A DNA stretch of 64,000 nt from an uncultured Muribaculaceae bacterium (GCA_944321685.1 CALUMH010000009.1:22724-86723); one strand, 5' to 3'; numbered from the stretch's first letter, positions 46,548 through 55,825 are shown. A program made the numbers and translations. Notes: a model not told the origin generated them from the letters alone.

Positions 46548-47507
46548 TTATGCCGGCTCAAGTCCGAGCGAGCGGAACAATTCGCGATCTTCATCGATGC
46601 GGTTGCCTATGGTTGTGAGCATATCCCCCATTATCACACCATTCATGCCTCCTGTGAGAATACGTCGCTCGGCTGCATCACTAAGCCGCGCCCTTCCCCC
46701 GGCAAAACGCAGGAACTTGTCAGGCAAAATAAAACGGAATACCGCCACAGTGCGCATTATTTCATCTTCGCTTATGGGTGGCATATCCTGCATCGGTGTT
46801 CCTGGAATAGGAACCAATATATTAATAGGAACCGAATCGACACCTATTTCGCGCAACGTCATGGCAAGTTCTATGCGCTGCTCCATGGTCTCACCCATAC
46901 CGATTATGCCGCCAGAACACACAGTCATTCCCATGCGCTTGGCAAGGCGCAAAGTGGCAATCTTGTCGGCTATGGTGTGTGTCGTACACAACGACGGGAA
47001 AAACGACGGCGCCGACTCAAGGTTGCAATGATAACGCGTAACGCCTGCATCGCGCAGCATCTTCATGGACTCCTCGTCAAGCAATCCCATCGAGGCACAC
47101 AAATGCAACCCCGTCTCCCTGCCAAGGCGGCGATATATTTCACAGAAGTGCGCCATGTCGCGGCGGCTCACCTTGCGGCCGCTCGTCACAAGCGAAAAAC
47201 GCCTGATGCCGCGGCTGTCGTTGTAACGGGCCAGCGCAAGCGTATCGTCGCTGCTCGCCGACTCATATTCCTCGACTCCAGTGTGGAAACGGGCAGCCTG
47301 CGCACACCATTTGCAATCTTCTCCGCAACGCCCGCTACGGGCATTGATAATGGAACACGTGTCGATACGATTACCACAAAAACGGCGGCAGATTTTCCCT
47401 GCAGCATCACATAATTCATCCACATCGGGCCAACAGGCTATAATTTTAGCATCATCAACCGAAATTTTATAGCCCGACAATACCCTATTTTTCAACTCAT
47501 TAAGCAT
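46548..47507 (-). CDS. bioB: Biotin synthase
   Basis: Radical SAM enzyme of 319 aa that inserts sulphur into dethiobiotin. The radical SAM motif is in GRCGEDCKWCAQ, and the second-cluster and substrate residues lie in GVTRYHNL-like TRYHCNLESAP and CSGGIIGMGET. The ATG at 47507 was chosen because the conserved helix begins with MLNELKNRVL. No other biotin synthesis genes are next to it, so dethiobiotin must come from elsewhere in the genome or from outside. A TAATTTTG -7 element lies at 47529-47536 on the minus strand, back to back with the SRP RNA promoter. Confidence 0.95.
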   Translation of the reverse strand: MLNELKNRVLSGYKISVDDAKIIACWPDVDELCDAAGKICRRFCGNRIDTCSIINARSGRCGEDCKWCAQAARFHTGVEEYESASSDDTLALARYNDSRGIRRFSLVTSGRKVSRRDMAHFCEIYRRLGRETGLHLCASMGLLDEESMKMLRDAGVTRYHCNLESAPSFFPSLCTTHTIADKIATLRLAKRMGMTVCSGGIIGMGETMEQRIELAMTLREIGVDSVPINILVPIPGTPMQDMPPISEDEIMRTVAVFRFILPDKFLRFAGGRARLSDAAERRILTGGMNGVIMGDMLTTIGNRIDEDRELFRSLGLEPA

Positions 47508-47528
47508 AATTTCCAATATTAGCAGATA

Positions 47529-47536
47529 CAAAATTA
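47529..47536 (-). promoter_or_regulatory. Probable -7 element for bioB
   Basis: TAATTTTG on the minus strand, 21 bp before the ATG. The leader would be about 15 nt. Confidence 0.45.
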
Positions 47537-47569
47537 GCCAAATAATTGAGATTTTTCATGAAAAAACGC

Positions 47570-47599
47570 TTGCCAAAATAAAAAATATGCGTACCTTTG
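47570..47599 (+). promoter_or_regulatory. Promoter for SRP RNA and tRNA genes
   Basis: TTG (47570-47572), 19-bp spacer, TACCTTTG (47592-47599). The SRP RNA begins about 6 nt downstream. Confidence 0.8.
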
Positions 47600-47604
47600 C
47601 ACCC

Positions 47605-47701
47605 GGGTAAGTCCTACACGGCATGCTCCCGGTGAATTCCCCCAGGTCTTGACCGAAGCAAGGGTAGCAGGTCGTAGCGGCGCGATGTAGTCAGCTTGCC
47701 C
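47605..47701 (+). ncRNA. ffs: Signal recognition particle RNA (4.5S-like)
   Basis: About 97 nt. The ends pair (GGGTAAG at 47605-47611 with CTTGCCC at 47695-47701). The Ffh-binding tip is recognisable in CCAGGTCTTGACCGAAGCA... followed by GGGTAGCAGG, as in bacterial SRP RNAs. It has no Alu domain. It sits just upstream of two tRNA genes and shares a consensus promoter. Confidence 0.9.
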
Positions 47702-47705
47702 ACCT

Positions 47706-47779
47706 GCCTCTTTAGCTCAGTTGGCCAGAGCACGTGATTTGTAATCTCGGGGTCGTTGGTTCGAATCCGACAAGAGGCT
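47706..47779 (+). tRNA. tRNA-Thr (anticodon TGT)
   Basis: A cloverleaf can be drawn: the acceptor stem GCCTCTT pairs with AAGAGGC, TTAGCTCAG lies in the D arm, the anticodon loop ATTTGTAAT contains TGT, and GGTTCGAATCC forms the T arm. CCA is not encoded. It follows SRP RNA by 4 nt. Confidence 0.95.
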
Positions 47780-47841
47780 CAAAGAAAAGAGTTCTTTAGA
47801 AAAACAAGACAATACTCAGGTCACACGACCTGAACACAATT

Positions 47842-47917
47842 CGGGATGTAGCTCAGTCCGGTTTAGAGTACTCGTCTGGGGGGCGAGTGGTCGCAAGTTC
47901 GAATCTTGTCATCCCGA
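47842..47917 (+). tRNA. tRNA-Pro (anticodon GGG)
   Basis: Acceptor stem CGGGATG pairs with CATCCCG, with D-arm TAGCTCAG. The anticodon stem CTCGT/GCGAG encloses the loop CTGGGGG, with anticodon GGG. The T arm contains GTTCGAATC. CCA is not encoded. It lies 62 bp after tRNA-Thr. Confidence 0.95.
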
Positions 47918-48076
47918 CAATATCAAAAGCGTTGGTTTTCAATAAATTATACAGAAAACCAACGCTTTTATTGTTAACCCAAACCGCAATATTTAAAGCA
48001 TACCGACTCAATATTTATGCCGCTTTGGTAACCGACGACGCAGCGACCACTGAAATCGCTGCACCGATGGTGCATG

Positions 48077-48269
48077 TAGGTGTATCATAATTCCGACATT
48101 GTCATTATAGAGACATTGCATTGCCGCGTCTCGATAATGGCAACAACTGATTTACAATATGTTATACGATACAATGGTTGTAGAGACGCGATTAATCGCG
48201 TCTTTACGGAAGCCCAAAACGCATTTTGATACACCCCCTAGAAGCAAAAACGCATTTTGATACACCCTC
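48077..48269 (-). repeat. Dispersed repeat, copy E, with an extra right end
   Basis: In the reverse orientation relative to copy A. The left end is TAGGTGTATCATAAT (48077-48091) and the right end ATTTTGATACACCCCC (48223-48238). It holds a diverged palindrome (ATAGAGACATTGC... to about 48153), the core GATTTACAATATGTTATAC, and a nearly perfect first-type palindrome (about 48179-48207). A second right end (ACGCATTTTGATACACCCTC, to 48269) follows directly, probably left by a deletion or a second insertion. It lies between tRNA-Pro and the aldolase gene. Confidence 0.85.
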
Positions 48270-48336
48270 ATAAAACAAAACGCCCCGGCGGCAGTGCCGA
48301 CAGGGCGTTGTAAATTAATATCAGGCAATAGTAATA

Positions 48337-49338
48337 TTATTCTGCTTTGCCTTCGCTACCAAGCACGTTGATGATTTTGTGCTTATAGAGCTTTTCCATT
48401 TCATCGCGAGCCGGGCCGAGATATTTGCGCGGGTCAAATTCTTGCGGCTTTTCGTTGAATACTTTGCGAATGGCAGCAGTCATAGCCAAGCGGCTGTCGC
48501 TGTCGATGTTGATCTTGCAAACAGCGCTCTTTGCTGCTTTGCGAAGTTCTTCTTCGGGGATACCGATTGCATCGGGCAACTTACCACCGTTGGCGTTGAT
48601 GATGTCAACATACTCTTGCGGAACCGACGAAGAACCGTGGAGCACGATGGGGAAACCGGGAAGTTTTTCCATAACTGCATCGAGCACTTCGAATGCCAAT
48701 GGAGGAGGAACCAAGCGGCCGGTCTTCGGGTCGCGTGTGCATTGTTCCGGTTTGAACTTGTAAGCACCGTGAGAAGTACCGATAGAAATAGCCAAGCTGT
48801 CGCAACCTGTGCGGGTAGCAAAGTCTATAACCTCTTCGGGGTTGGTGTAAGTGTGGTGGTCAGACGAAACTTCATCTTCAACACCTGCCAATACGCCAAG
48901 CTCGCCTTCTACAGTCACATCATGTTGATGTGCATATTCGACAACTTTCTTGGTGAGGGCAACGTTTTCTTCATAAGGAAGATGAGATCCGTCGATCATA
49001 ACCGACGAGAAACCGCTGTCAACACACGACTTGCAAAGTTCAAAGCTGTCGCCATGGTCGAGATGAAGAACGATTTGCGGATGTTCCCAACCCAATTCCT
49101 TTGCATACTCTACGGCACCTTCGGCCATGTAGCGCAGCAACGTAGCGTTTGCATAGTTGCGGGCACCCTTCGACACTTGAAGGATTACCGGAGACTTAGT
49201 TTCGGCAGCAGCCTTGATGATGGCTTGCAACTGTTCCATGTTGTTGAAGTTGAAAGCCGGAATTGCATAACCGCCTTTGATAGCCTTGGCAAACATCTCA
49301 CGGGTGTTAACCAAGCCGAGATCCTTGTAATTTACCAT
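48337..49338 (-). CDS. fba: Class II fructose-bisphosphate aldolase
   Basis: Zinc-dependent aldolase of 333 aa that interconverts fructose 1,6-bisphosphate with dihydroxyacetone phosphate and glyceraldehyde 3-phosphate. Typical motifs are VLHLDHGDSFELCKS (zinc His and catalytic Asp), MIDGSHLPYEEN, GELGVLAGVEDE, ISIGTSHGAYKF and VLHGSSSVPQEY. The start MVNYKDLGLVN at 49338 was preferred because it begins the conserved region. The leader contains a TATCTTTG -7 element at 49425-49432 and AGGAGGAGG about 60 nt before the start. Confidence 0.95.
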   Translation of the reverse strand: MVNYKDLGLVNTREMFAKAIKGGYAIPAFNFNNMEQLQAIIKAAAETKSPVILQVSKGARNYANATLLRYMAEGAVEYAKELGWEHPQIVLHLDHGDSFELCKSCVDSGFSSVMIDGSHLPYEENVALTKKVVEYAHQHDVTVEGELGVLAGVEDEVSSDHHTYTNPEEVIDFATRTGCDSLAISIGTSHGAYKFKPEQCTRDPKTGRLVPPPLAFEVLDAVMEKLPGFPIVLHGSSSVPQEYVDIINANGGKLPDAIGIPEEELRKAAKSAVCKINIDSDSRLAMTAAIRKVFNEKPQEFDPRKYLGPARDEMEKLYKHKIINVLGSEGKAE

Positions 49339-49424
49339 TTTAGTTAAATTTATAAATGTGACTAAATCTTTTTCCCATATATTTCGGAGCATCGGCACAT
49401 CAAGGCCTCCTCCTTTATTTTGTG

Positions 49425-49432
49425 CAAAGATA
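49425..49432 (-). promoter_or_regulatory. Probable -7 element for fba
   Basis: TATCTTTG on the minus strand, giving a leader of about 80 nt. No clear -33 element. Confidence 0.5.
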
Positions 49433-49551
49433 ACAATTTTATATGTCTTATATAACAGCAAATAGATAAAATATCATTAATTTTGCTCGGCAATTTTGCC
49501 GGAACTTATATTATCATATTTATTCACATCTAAAAGCACACTATTACGAGC

Positions 49552-51453
49552 ATGAGAAAGTGGCGCATCGAAGACAGCGCAGAGCTCTACAACATTAATG
49601 GTTGGGGGCTGAAGTATTTTTCAATCAACGACAAAGGTCACGTAGAAGTAACACCCAAGGAAGATTGCGTACCGGTTGACTTGAAAGAGATTATGGATGA
49701 ATTGCAGGTGCGAGACATTACGGCACCCGTATTGCTGCGTTTTCCCGACATTCTCGACAACCGCATCGAGAAAATATCCCGGTGCTTCAAGCAGGCTGCC
49801 GAGGAATACCACTACCAGGCCGAAAACTTCATCATCTATCCCATAAAGGTAAACCAAATGAAACAGGTGGTGGAGGAAATAGTGAGCCACGGCACCAAGT
49901 TCAAAATCGGGCTTGAAGCCGGTTCAAAACCCGAGCTGCACGCCGTGCTGGCCATAAGCGCAGCCGAAAATTCACTCATCATCTGCAACGGGTACAAAGA
50001 CGAGAACTACGTGGAACTTGCCCTGCTTGCGCAAAAGATGGGCCGACGCATAATTCTTGTCGTGGAAAAACTTAACGAATTGCAACTGATTGCCGAAATC
50101 TCGAAACGACTGAAAATGCGCCCCAACATAGGCGTGCGCATCAAGCTCTCAAACTCGGGCAGCGGGAAGTGGGAAGAATCGGGCGGCGACCAAAGCAAGT
50201 TCGGACTAAACTCAAGCGAATTGCTCTCGGCAATCGAGATGCTCGAAAAGAACAAAATGACCGACTGCCTGAAACTGATACACTTCCACATAGGCAGCCA
50301 AATCACCAAAATACGCCGCATCAAGAACGCCCTGCGCGAGGCGATGCAATTTTATGTGCAATTGTCGAAAATGGGCTTCAACATCGATTTCGTGGACATA
50401 GGCGGCGGGCTTGGTGTGGACTACGACGGCACCCGCAGCAGCGCAAGCGAAAGCAGCATGAACTACAGCATACAGGAATACGTCAACGACTCGGTATCGG
50501 CCCTTGTCGATGCTTGCGAGAAAAACGGGCTCAAGCAGCCCAATATAATCACCGAGTCGGGTCGCTCGCTCACAGCACACCACTCGGTGCTGGTGTTTGA
50601 AGTGCTGCAAACCACCTGCCTGCCACAGTGGGATGAAACCTCCGACAAAATAAGCGACACCGACCACGAATTGGCTCGCGAACTGTATGACATATGGGAC
50701 CGCATCAACCAGCCGCGGTTGTTTGAAAGTTGGCACGATGCCTTGCAAATCAAGGAAGAAGCGCTCGACTTGTTCAGCCTCGGGCTGCTCGACTTGCGCA
50801 CCCGTGCCATTATAGAAAAACTGTTTTGGTCGATAGCACGCGATGTAAGCGAACTTGCAGCCGACATGAAACACGCTCCCGAGGAGCTGCGCAAGGTGGC
50901 ACGTATGCTACCCGAAAAATACTTTTGCAATTTCTCGCTGTTCCAGTCGTTGCCCGACTCTTGGGCCATCGACCAGGTATTCCCAATAATGCCTATCGCA
51001 AGGCTCGACGAACGCCCTACCAAAATGGCTTCGATACAGGACATCACGTGCGACAGCGACGGAAAGATAGCCAACTTCATATCGATGCACGGAACATCCA
51101 CGTCGCTGCCTGTACACCCGGTTAAGACCGACGAACCTTACTACTTCGGAGTATTCCTTGTGGGTGCATACCAAGAAATACTTGGCGACATGCACAACCT
51201 CTTCGGCGACACCAACGCCGTACACATAAGCGTGTACAAAGACCACTACGACATCGACCAGGTAATAGACGGAGAAACCGTGGCCGAAGTGCTCGATTAC
51301 GTACAATTCAACCCCAAGCGGCTGGTTCGCAACGTGGAAACATGGGTGACACGGTCGATGAAGCAAGGCAAAATCACCCCCGAAGAAGGACGCGAATTCC
51401 TTAGCAACTACCGCTCGGGATTATACGGTTACACTTATCTCGAAAAAGACTGA
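49552..51453 (+). CDS. speA: Biosynthetic arginine decarboxylase
   Basis: PLP enzyme of 633 aa converting arginine to agmatine for polyamine synthesis. The PLP lysine is in YPIKVNQMKQV. IGLEAGSKPEL, KLIHFHIGSQI, GGGLGVDYDG and ITESGRSLTAHH are the usual alanine-racemase-like barrel motifs. The C-terminal beta domain follows, with a helical insertion between. The length matches SpeA. A truA gene follows after 7 bp, probably in the same transcript. Confidence 0.95.
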   Translation: MRKWRIEDSAELYNINGWGLKYFSINDKGHVEVTPKEDCVPVDLKEIMDELQVRDITAPVLLRFPDILDNRIEKISRCFKQAAEEYHYQAENFIIYPIKVNQMKQVVEEIVSHGTKFKIGLEAGSKPELHAVLAISAAENSLIICNGYKDENYVELALLAQKMGRRIILVVEKLNELQLIAEISKRLKMRPNIGVRIKLSNSGSGKWEESGGDQSKFGLNSSELLSAIEMLEKNKMTDCLKLIHFHIGSQITKIRRIKNALREAMQFYVQLSKMGFNIDFVDIGGGLGVDYDGTRSSASESSMNYSIQEYVNDSVSALVDACEKNGLKQPNIITESGRSLTAHHSVLVFEVLQTTCLPQWDETSDKISDTDHELARELYDIWDRINQPRLFESWHDALQIKEEALDLFSLGLLDLRTRAIIEKLFWSIARDVSELAADMKHAPEELRKVARMLPEKYFCNFSLFQSLPDSWAIDQVFPIMPIARLDERPTKMASIQDITCDSDGKIANFISMHGTSTSLPVHPVKTDEPYYFGVFLVGAYQEILGDMHNLFGDTNAVHISVYKDHYDIDQVIDGETVAEVLDYVQFNPKRLVRNVETWVTRSMKQGKITPEEGREFLSNYRSGLYGYTYLEKD

Positions 51454-51460
51454 TACCGGC

Positions 51461-52204
51461 GTGAGATACTTCATACGCTTATCATACCGCGGAGCCTGCT
51501 TCCACGGATGGCAGACGCAGCCCAATGCCGTGACCGTGCAAGAGACCATCGAAAAGGCCTTGTCAACGGTATTGCGTGTGCCCACTACCATAACCGGAGC
51601 AGGCCGCACCGACACCGGCGTGAATGCAGCCATGATGATAGCCCACTTCGACTGCGACACCATGCCGCAAGACACGACACGGCTCGTGCGCGGGCTTAAC
51701 AGCCTGTTGGGGCACGACATTGCCATCCACGCCATATTCCAAGTAGCCGACGACGCACACGCACGCTTCGATGCCACATCACGCACATACAAGTATTTCA
51801 CGCATCGGGGCAAGTCACCGTTCCTGTACCCGCTCAGTTGGCAACACCCGCCACAGCTCGATTTCGACCTGATGAACAAGGCCGCCGCATTGCTGCCGAA
51901 ATACACCGACTTTACCAGCTTCAGCAAACTGCACACCGACGTGAAGACCAACAACTGCATCATCACCCATGCACAATGGGAACCCGAAGGCAACCAGATG
52001 GTATTCACCATTACCGCCGACCGCTTCCTACGCAACATGGTACGAGCCATCGTCGGCACCCTTGTCGAAGTGGGCTCAGGGCGACTTTCGGTTGACGGCT
52101 TCGCCCGCGTCATCGAGCAGAAAGACCGTTGCAGCGCAGGCACTTCCATGCCGGGGCACCCGTTGTTCCTGTGGAACATCATCTACCCCTACACCATAAT
52201 GTAA
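51461..52204 (+). CDS. truA: tRNA pseudouridine synthase A
   Basis: Enzyme of 247 aa that makes pseudouridine at positions 38-40 of the tRNA anticodon stem. The catalytic Asp is in AGRTDTGVNA. LSYRGACFHGWQTQP at the start and FLRNMVRAIVGTLVEVG near the end are family motifs. It starts at a GTG (51461); no ATG lies in a suitable position. It lies 7 bp after the speA stop codon. Confidence 0.94.
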   Translation: MRYFIRLSYRGACFHGWQTQPNAVTVQETIEKALSTVLRVPTTITGAGRTDTGVNAAMMIAHFDCDTMPQDTTRLVRGLNSLLGHDIAIHAIFQVADDAHARFDATSRTYKYFTHRGKSPFLYPLSWQHPPQLDFDLMNKAAALLPKYTDFTSFSKLHTDVKTNNCIITHAQWEPEGNQMVFTITADRFLRNMVRAIVGTLVEVGSGRLSVDGFARVIEQKDRCSAGTSMPGHPLFLWNIIYPYTIM

Positions 52205-52281
52205 CACAAGAACAGGGACACAGCACGACACACCACATTCCTTTACATGGATTTTTCACACACGGGAAAAGCCGCAAACCA

Positions 52282-52740
52282 TTATTGCCAAGTTATGGGA
52301 ATGTTGCGGAAGTGCATGGGGCGATATTCTCCACTGCTTGAAACACCATCGGTATATGTCTTGAACATGATGCTTATTATAGCCAACGAATTAACTCCCG
52401 GCGGTATGCCCCTTATCTCAAAAACAAATTTTCCCGGAACCCCGGCAGCCATCTTGAGAGACGAAGCCCCCGATACTGTCACCGGATAACGGTTTCCATA
52501 CATATCGGCTGCATAAGTATCATTACCGCTTAGCACATAAACCGTCTGCGGGGCTAACACATGAGAACACGCCACAGTAAACCGGGCCCTGCCTTCCGAA
52601 GCATTACCGGTACAGCTTTCCCACCCAAACGAATATCCGGGCGCGGTATCAAACACGCCGGGCAGCATGGTACTCATTATCGAGGTGCTGCAACCCGAAC
52701 AAAGTAACGCAATCAATAAGAAATAAACAATCTTCTTCAT
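52282..52740 (-). CDS. Lipoprotein of unknown function
   Basis: Protein of 152 aa with a clear lipoprotein signal (MKKIVYFLLIALLCSGC, then STSIMST). The mature part is beta-rich, with YGNRYPVTVSG and FEIRGIPPGVNSLAIIS, which suggests a small Ig-like or beta-sandwich domain. No family was recognised. It is a single gene convergent with truA, with a good promoter at 52871-52900 and a leader of about 125 nt. Confidence 0.78.
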   Translation of the reverse strand: MKKIVYFLLIALLCSGCSTSIMSTMLPGVFDTAPGYSFGWESCTGNASEGRARFTVACSHVLAPQTVYVLSGNDTYAADMYGNRYPVTVSGASSLKMAAGVPGKFVFEIRGIPPGVNSLAIISIMFKTYTDGVSSSGEYRPMHFRNIPITWQ

Positions 52741-52870
52741 AACACATATATTATTTTAGGGTTTTACAAGAAAATCAATACACTGCGACGCACACGCCGT
52801 AGCCATCATTGCAACAATCGGCCAAACCGGTTCGACCCAAAAAAGTTTTTTTTGCAAATACGGCTTTTTG

Positions 52871-52900
52871 CAAATATACCAAAAATCAATCAAATAACAA
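52871..52900 (-). promoter_or_regulatory. Promoter for the unknown lipoprotein gene
   Basis: Minus-strand TTG (plus-strand 52898-52900), 19-bp spacer, TATATTTG (52871-52878). A duplicated motif TTTTTGCAAATA lies directly downstream of it (plus strand, around 52852-52876). Confidence 0.65.
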
Positions 52901-53049
52901 CACCTTGCACATGATATATTTCAAAAAGCAACAAAACAATCACAAAAAAACGCAACGGTACATCGCACCGCCGACAAAAGCCCGGCACACTGGTCAAGCA
53001 TAAATCCGGATAAATAGAAGCCAAAACTAAAAAAATGTTGACGCAAACG

Positions 53050-53079
53050 TTGGAGTTTTAAACAAAATTAGTACCTTTG
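53050..53079 (+). promoter_or_regulatory. Strong promoter 315 bp upstream of acpP
   Basis: TTG (53050-53052), 19-bp spacer, TACCTTTG (53072-53079). A start near 53085 would give acpP a leader of about 310 nt. A weaker -7-like element (TACTTTG, 53337-53343) lies closer to acpP. Confidence 0.7.
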
Positions 53080-53084
53080 CAGCC

Positions 53085-53394
53085 TGTTAAGCAATTTGAT
53101 ACCTCGTTTTTCACAACGGCAACGGCGGCAAAACCACCGTTTATTAAGGACAGAGACGGCATCGCCTCACCACCGGAAATGAAAGCAAAACTTGCAAAAG
53201 CAATCAAGCAACGAGGAGCAGAAAATGGAATGCAAAAAGCCGCGAATAAAGCCCAAAACTGCACATTTTGCGACAAAATGCGCAAAACGGTTCAATTTAA
53301 GGCGTTAAAATTTTTCATATCTGAATTAAAATTGCTTACTTTGTGCCGCGAAAAAAGTATTATCCAAATTATAACTATTTAAAACTTAATCATT
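53085..53394 (+). other. Long leader or unknown small transcript upstream of acpP
   Basis: No recognised gene. It contains a weak basic frame starting with the ATG at 53179 (about 68 codons) that I do not trust. It also contains a local hairpin CATTTTG/CAAAATG, overlapping TTTTGCG/CGCAAAA (about 53263-53286). No intrinsic terminator with a T-run was seen between the promoter and acpP. Confidence 0.4.
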
Positions 53395-53628
53395 ATGTCA
53401 GAAATTGCAGAAAAGGTAAAAGCAATAATTGTAGAAAAACTTGGAGTAAACGAATCTGAAGTAACACCTGAAGCTACATTTGCTCAAGATCTTGGTGCTG
53501 ATTCACTCGACACTGTTGAATTGATCATGGAATTCGAAAAGCAATTCGGTATCGAAATTCCCGATGACAAGGCCGAGGGCATAGTAACTGTTGGCGACGC
53601 CATCGAGTTCATCGAAAACAACAAATAA
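53395..53628 (+). CDS. acpP: Acyl carrier protein
   Basis: Acidic protein of 77 aa that carries fatty-acid intermediates on a phosphopantetheine arm. The attachment Ser is in [11 protein letters not shown], followed by the recognition helix [19 protein letters not shown]. The length and composition are standard. It is the first gene of acpP-fabF-rnc, 23 bp before fabF. Confidence 0.97.
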   Translation: MSEIAEKVKAIIVEKLGVNESEVTPEATFAQDLGADSLDTVELIMEFEKQFGIEIPDDKAEGIVTVGDAIEFIENNK

Positions 53629-53651
53629 GAAAGAAATCACATTAATTTATA

Positions 53652-54914
53652 ATGGAGTTAAAAAGAGTTGTTGTAACAGGCTTGGGAGCTGTAACTCCCC
53701 TCGGCAACGACGTTGAAACCACATGGCAAAATGCCATTGCGGGAGTAAGCGGTGCCGGGCCTATTACGCATTTCGACGCATCTCTGTTCAAGACCCAGTT
53801 TGCGTGCGAGGTGAAGAACTTCAACGGGGCCGATTTTTTCGACCGCAAGAGGTTGCGCACCCTCGACCTCTATTCCCAATATGCCCTTGTGGCTGCCCAA
53901 CAGGCAGTTGAAGACTCTAAAATCAACGCCGAGGGCATCGATGCCGACAATGTCGGTGTCATTTTCTCATCGGGTATCGGAGGTTTGCACACATTCGAGG
54001 AAGAAGCCGGCTATTATGCCATGCATGCCGATCAGGGGCCGAAGTACAATCCATTCTTCATTCCGAAGATGATTGCCGACATAGCTGCCGGTCACATTTC
54101 CATGCAATACGGCTTCCGCGGGCCTAACTTCGGGATCGTCTCGGCTTGCGCATCATCGACCAACGCCTTGATCGACGCATTCAACTACATTCGTTTAGGT
54201 ATGGCTGTTGCAATGGTCAGCGGCGGTGCCGAGGCTGCCATTTACCCTGCCGGGGTAGGCGGTTTCAACTCGATGCACGCCCTCTCCACACGCAACGACT
54301 CGCCTGAGACGGCTTCGCGCCCGTTCAGCGGTTCGCGCGACGGCTTTATCATAGGCGAAGGTTCGGCCTGCCTCGTTCTCGAAGAACTTGAACACGCCAA
54401 GGCTCGTGGTGCCAAGATATATTGTGAAGTTGTCGGTGGCGGTATGTCGGCCGATGCCTACCACATCACTGCAAGCCACCCCGAAGGGCTCGGCGCAAAA
54501 TTGGTGATGAAACGGGCTATCGCCGATGCAGGCCTCACCCCGGCTGATGTCGATTACATCAACGTACACGGTACATCTACCCCGGTAGGCGACCTGTCGG
54601 AAGTAAAAGCCATCAAGGAAGTTTGGGGCGACGATGCCTACCGCTTGAGCATCAGCTCTACCAAGTCGATGACCGGCCACCTGCTGGGTGCAACCGGTGC
54701 GCTTGAAGTGCTGTTCTGCGTCAAGACGATAACCGACGGCATAGTTCCTCCGACCATTAACCATGCCGACGACGACTTGGATCCTGAGATTGACTATAAG
54801 TTGAATTTCACATTTAACAAGGCGCAAAAACGCGATATCAACGTGGCTTTGTCCAACACATTCGGTTTTGGCGGACACAATGCCAGCATGATCGTAAAAA
54901 AATACGTCGAATAA
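53652..54914 (+). CDS. fabF: 3-oxoacyl-[acyl-carrier-protein] synthase II
   Basis: Condensing enzyme of 420 aa that elongates fatty acids by adding malonyl-ACP. The catalytic Cys is in VSACASSTNALID, and the two His are in VHGTSTPVGD and TGHLLGATGALE, with Lys in SSTKSMTGH. The N-terminal VVVTGLGAVTPLGND is typical. It is coupled with acpP upstream and rnc 11 bp downstream. Confidence 0.97.
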   Translation: MELKRVVVTGLGAVTPLGNDVETTWQNAIAGVSGAGPITHFDASLFKTQFACEVKNFNGADFFDRKRLRTLDLYSQYALVAAQQAVEDSKINAEGIDADNVGVIFSSGIGGLHTFEEEAGYYAMHADQGPKYNPFFIPKMIADIAAGHISMQYGFRGPNFGIVSACASSTNALIDAFNYIRLGMAVAMVSGGAEAAIYPAGVGGFNSMHALSTRNDSPETASRPFSGSRDGFIIGEGSACLVLEELEHAKARGAKIYCEVVGGGMSADAYHITASHPEGLGAKLVMKRAIADAGLTPADVDYINVHGTSTPVGDLSEVKAIKEVWGDDAYRLSISSTKSMTGHLLGATGALEVLFCVKTITDGIVPPTINHADDDLDPEIDYKLNFTFNKAQKRDINVALSNTFGFGGHNASMIVKKYVE

Positions 54915-54925
54915 TATCGCGTACC

Positions 54926-55750
54926 GTGTCGCCTAACGATATCTTGTTTCGCATAAAGCTTCTTTTCTGCAAAGATAAGGAGCTTTATGCTTTTTGTTTC
55001 CGACTGCTCGGATTTCACCCGCGGCACTTAAACTTATACCGGCTCGCGTTCATTCATCGTTCCCGCTCCACCGTAAACGGCAAAGACCGTTACATCAACA
55101 ACGAACGGCTTGAATATCTTGGCGACGCAATATTGGGCGCGATAGTGGCCGATATTCTTTACAAAATGTACCCTCGAAAACATGAAGGGTTCCTCACCAA
55201 CACCCGCTCGAAAATAGTAAAGCGCGAAACGCTATCGAAAATTGCCCGGAAAATGGGGCTCGACAAAGTAGTGCATCCCGTCATGACGAGCCACACCCAC
55301 AATTCCTACGTCTATGGGAACGCCCTCGAAGCATTGGTGGGTGCCGTATATCTCGACCAAGGATATGAACGTTGCAAGGCTTTCGTCGAGCAGCGAATAA
55401 TAGCGCCTTACATCAACATACGCAGTATCGCCTATACCGAAATCAATTTCAAGTCGAAGTTGCTTGAATGGGGGCAAAAGAACCATGTACCCATCAGCTT
55501 CGACCTTGTCGAAACATCGGTCGATGGCACCAACAGCCAGATGTTCCGCTCGGTGATAAGCCTGTGCGGCCGCCCCGTGAGCGAAGCCACCGGCTACACC
55601 AAGAAAGAATCGCACCAAATAGCTTCAAAAAAAGCATTACAGCGAATATCGGGCGACACTGCTCTGCTCGACAGCATCCTCACTCGTTCCAAAGCCCTTA
55701 TCATAATCAAGCAACCGCAGCAAGCATCGCCTCAGTCAACGGCACAATAA
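54926..55750 (+). CDS. rnc: Ribonuclease III
   Basis: Double-strand-specific RNase of 274 aa that processes rRNA and regulates mRNAs. The catalytic signature is NNERLEYLGDAILGAIVADI. The second Glu/Asp region is in NALEALVGAVYLDQGY, and a C-terminal dsRNA-binding domain begins near residue 170 (NFKSKLLEWGQKNHVPISF). The start is a GTG at 54926; no ATG fits. It is translationally close to fabF (11 bp). The acpP-fabF-rnc order is one I recall from other Bacteroidales. Confidence 0.95.
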   Translation: MSPNDILFRIKLLFCKDKELYAFCFRLLGFHPRHLNLYRLAFIHRSRSTVNGKDRYINNERLEYLGDAILGAIVADILYKMYPRKHEGFLTNTRSKIVKRETLSKIARKMGLDKVVHPVMTSHTHNSYVYGNALEALVGAVYLDQGYERCKAFVEQRIIAPYINIRSIAYTEINFKSKLLEWGQKNHVPISFDLVETSVDGTNSQMFRSVISLCGRPVSEATGYTKKESHQIASKKALQRISGDTALLDSILTRSKALIIIKQPQQASPQSTAQ

Positions 55751-55768
55751 CAATAATTATCAACTTTA

Positions 55769-55801
55769 TTGTGCAGGTGTGAATGTTATTGCTTAATTTT
55801 G
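55769..55801 (+). promoter_or_regulatory. Probable promoter for the lptD-like gene
   Basis: TTG (55769-55771), 22-bp spacer, TAATTTTG (55794-55801). The spacing is slightly long. If used, transcription starts near 55807, which argues against the ATG at 55769 as start of the downstream protein. Confidence 0.5.
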
Positions 55802-55825
55802 CAGGTGTTTTTCCGCATTTTAAAT

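Noticed and set aside
47706..47917. tRNA genes as integration sites for an island
   Set aside because: No integrase is nearby and no tRNA 3' fragment is repeated in the window. The downstream sequence is a dispersed repeat and then the aldolase gene.
53077..53382. Open frame of 101 codons between the strong promoter and acpP
   Set aside because: It begins with a TTG within the promoter's -7 box and shows no domain, signal or compositional support. A shorter frame from the ATG at 53179 is equally unsupported.
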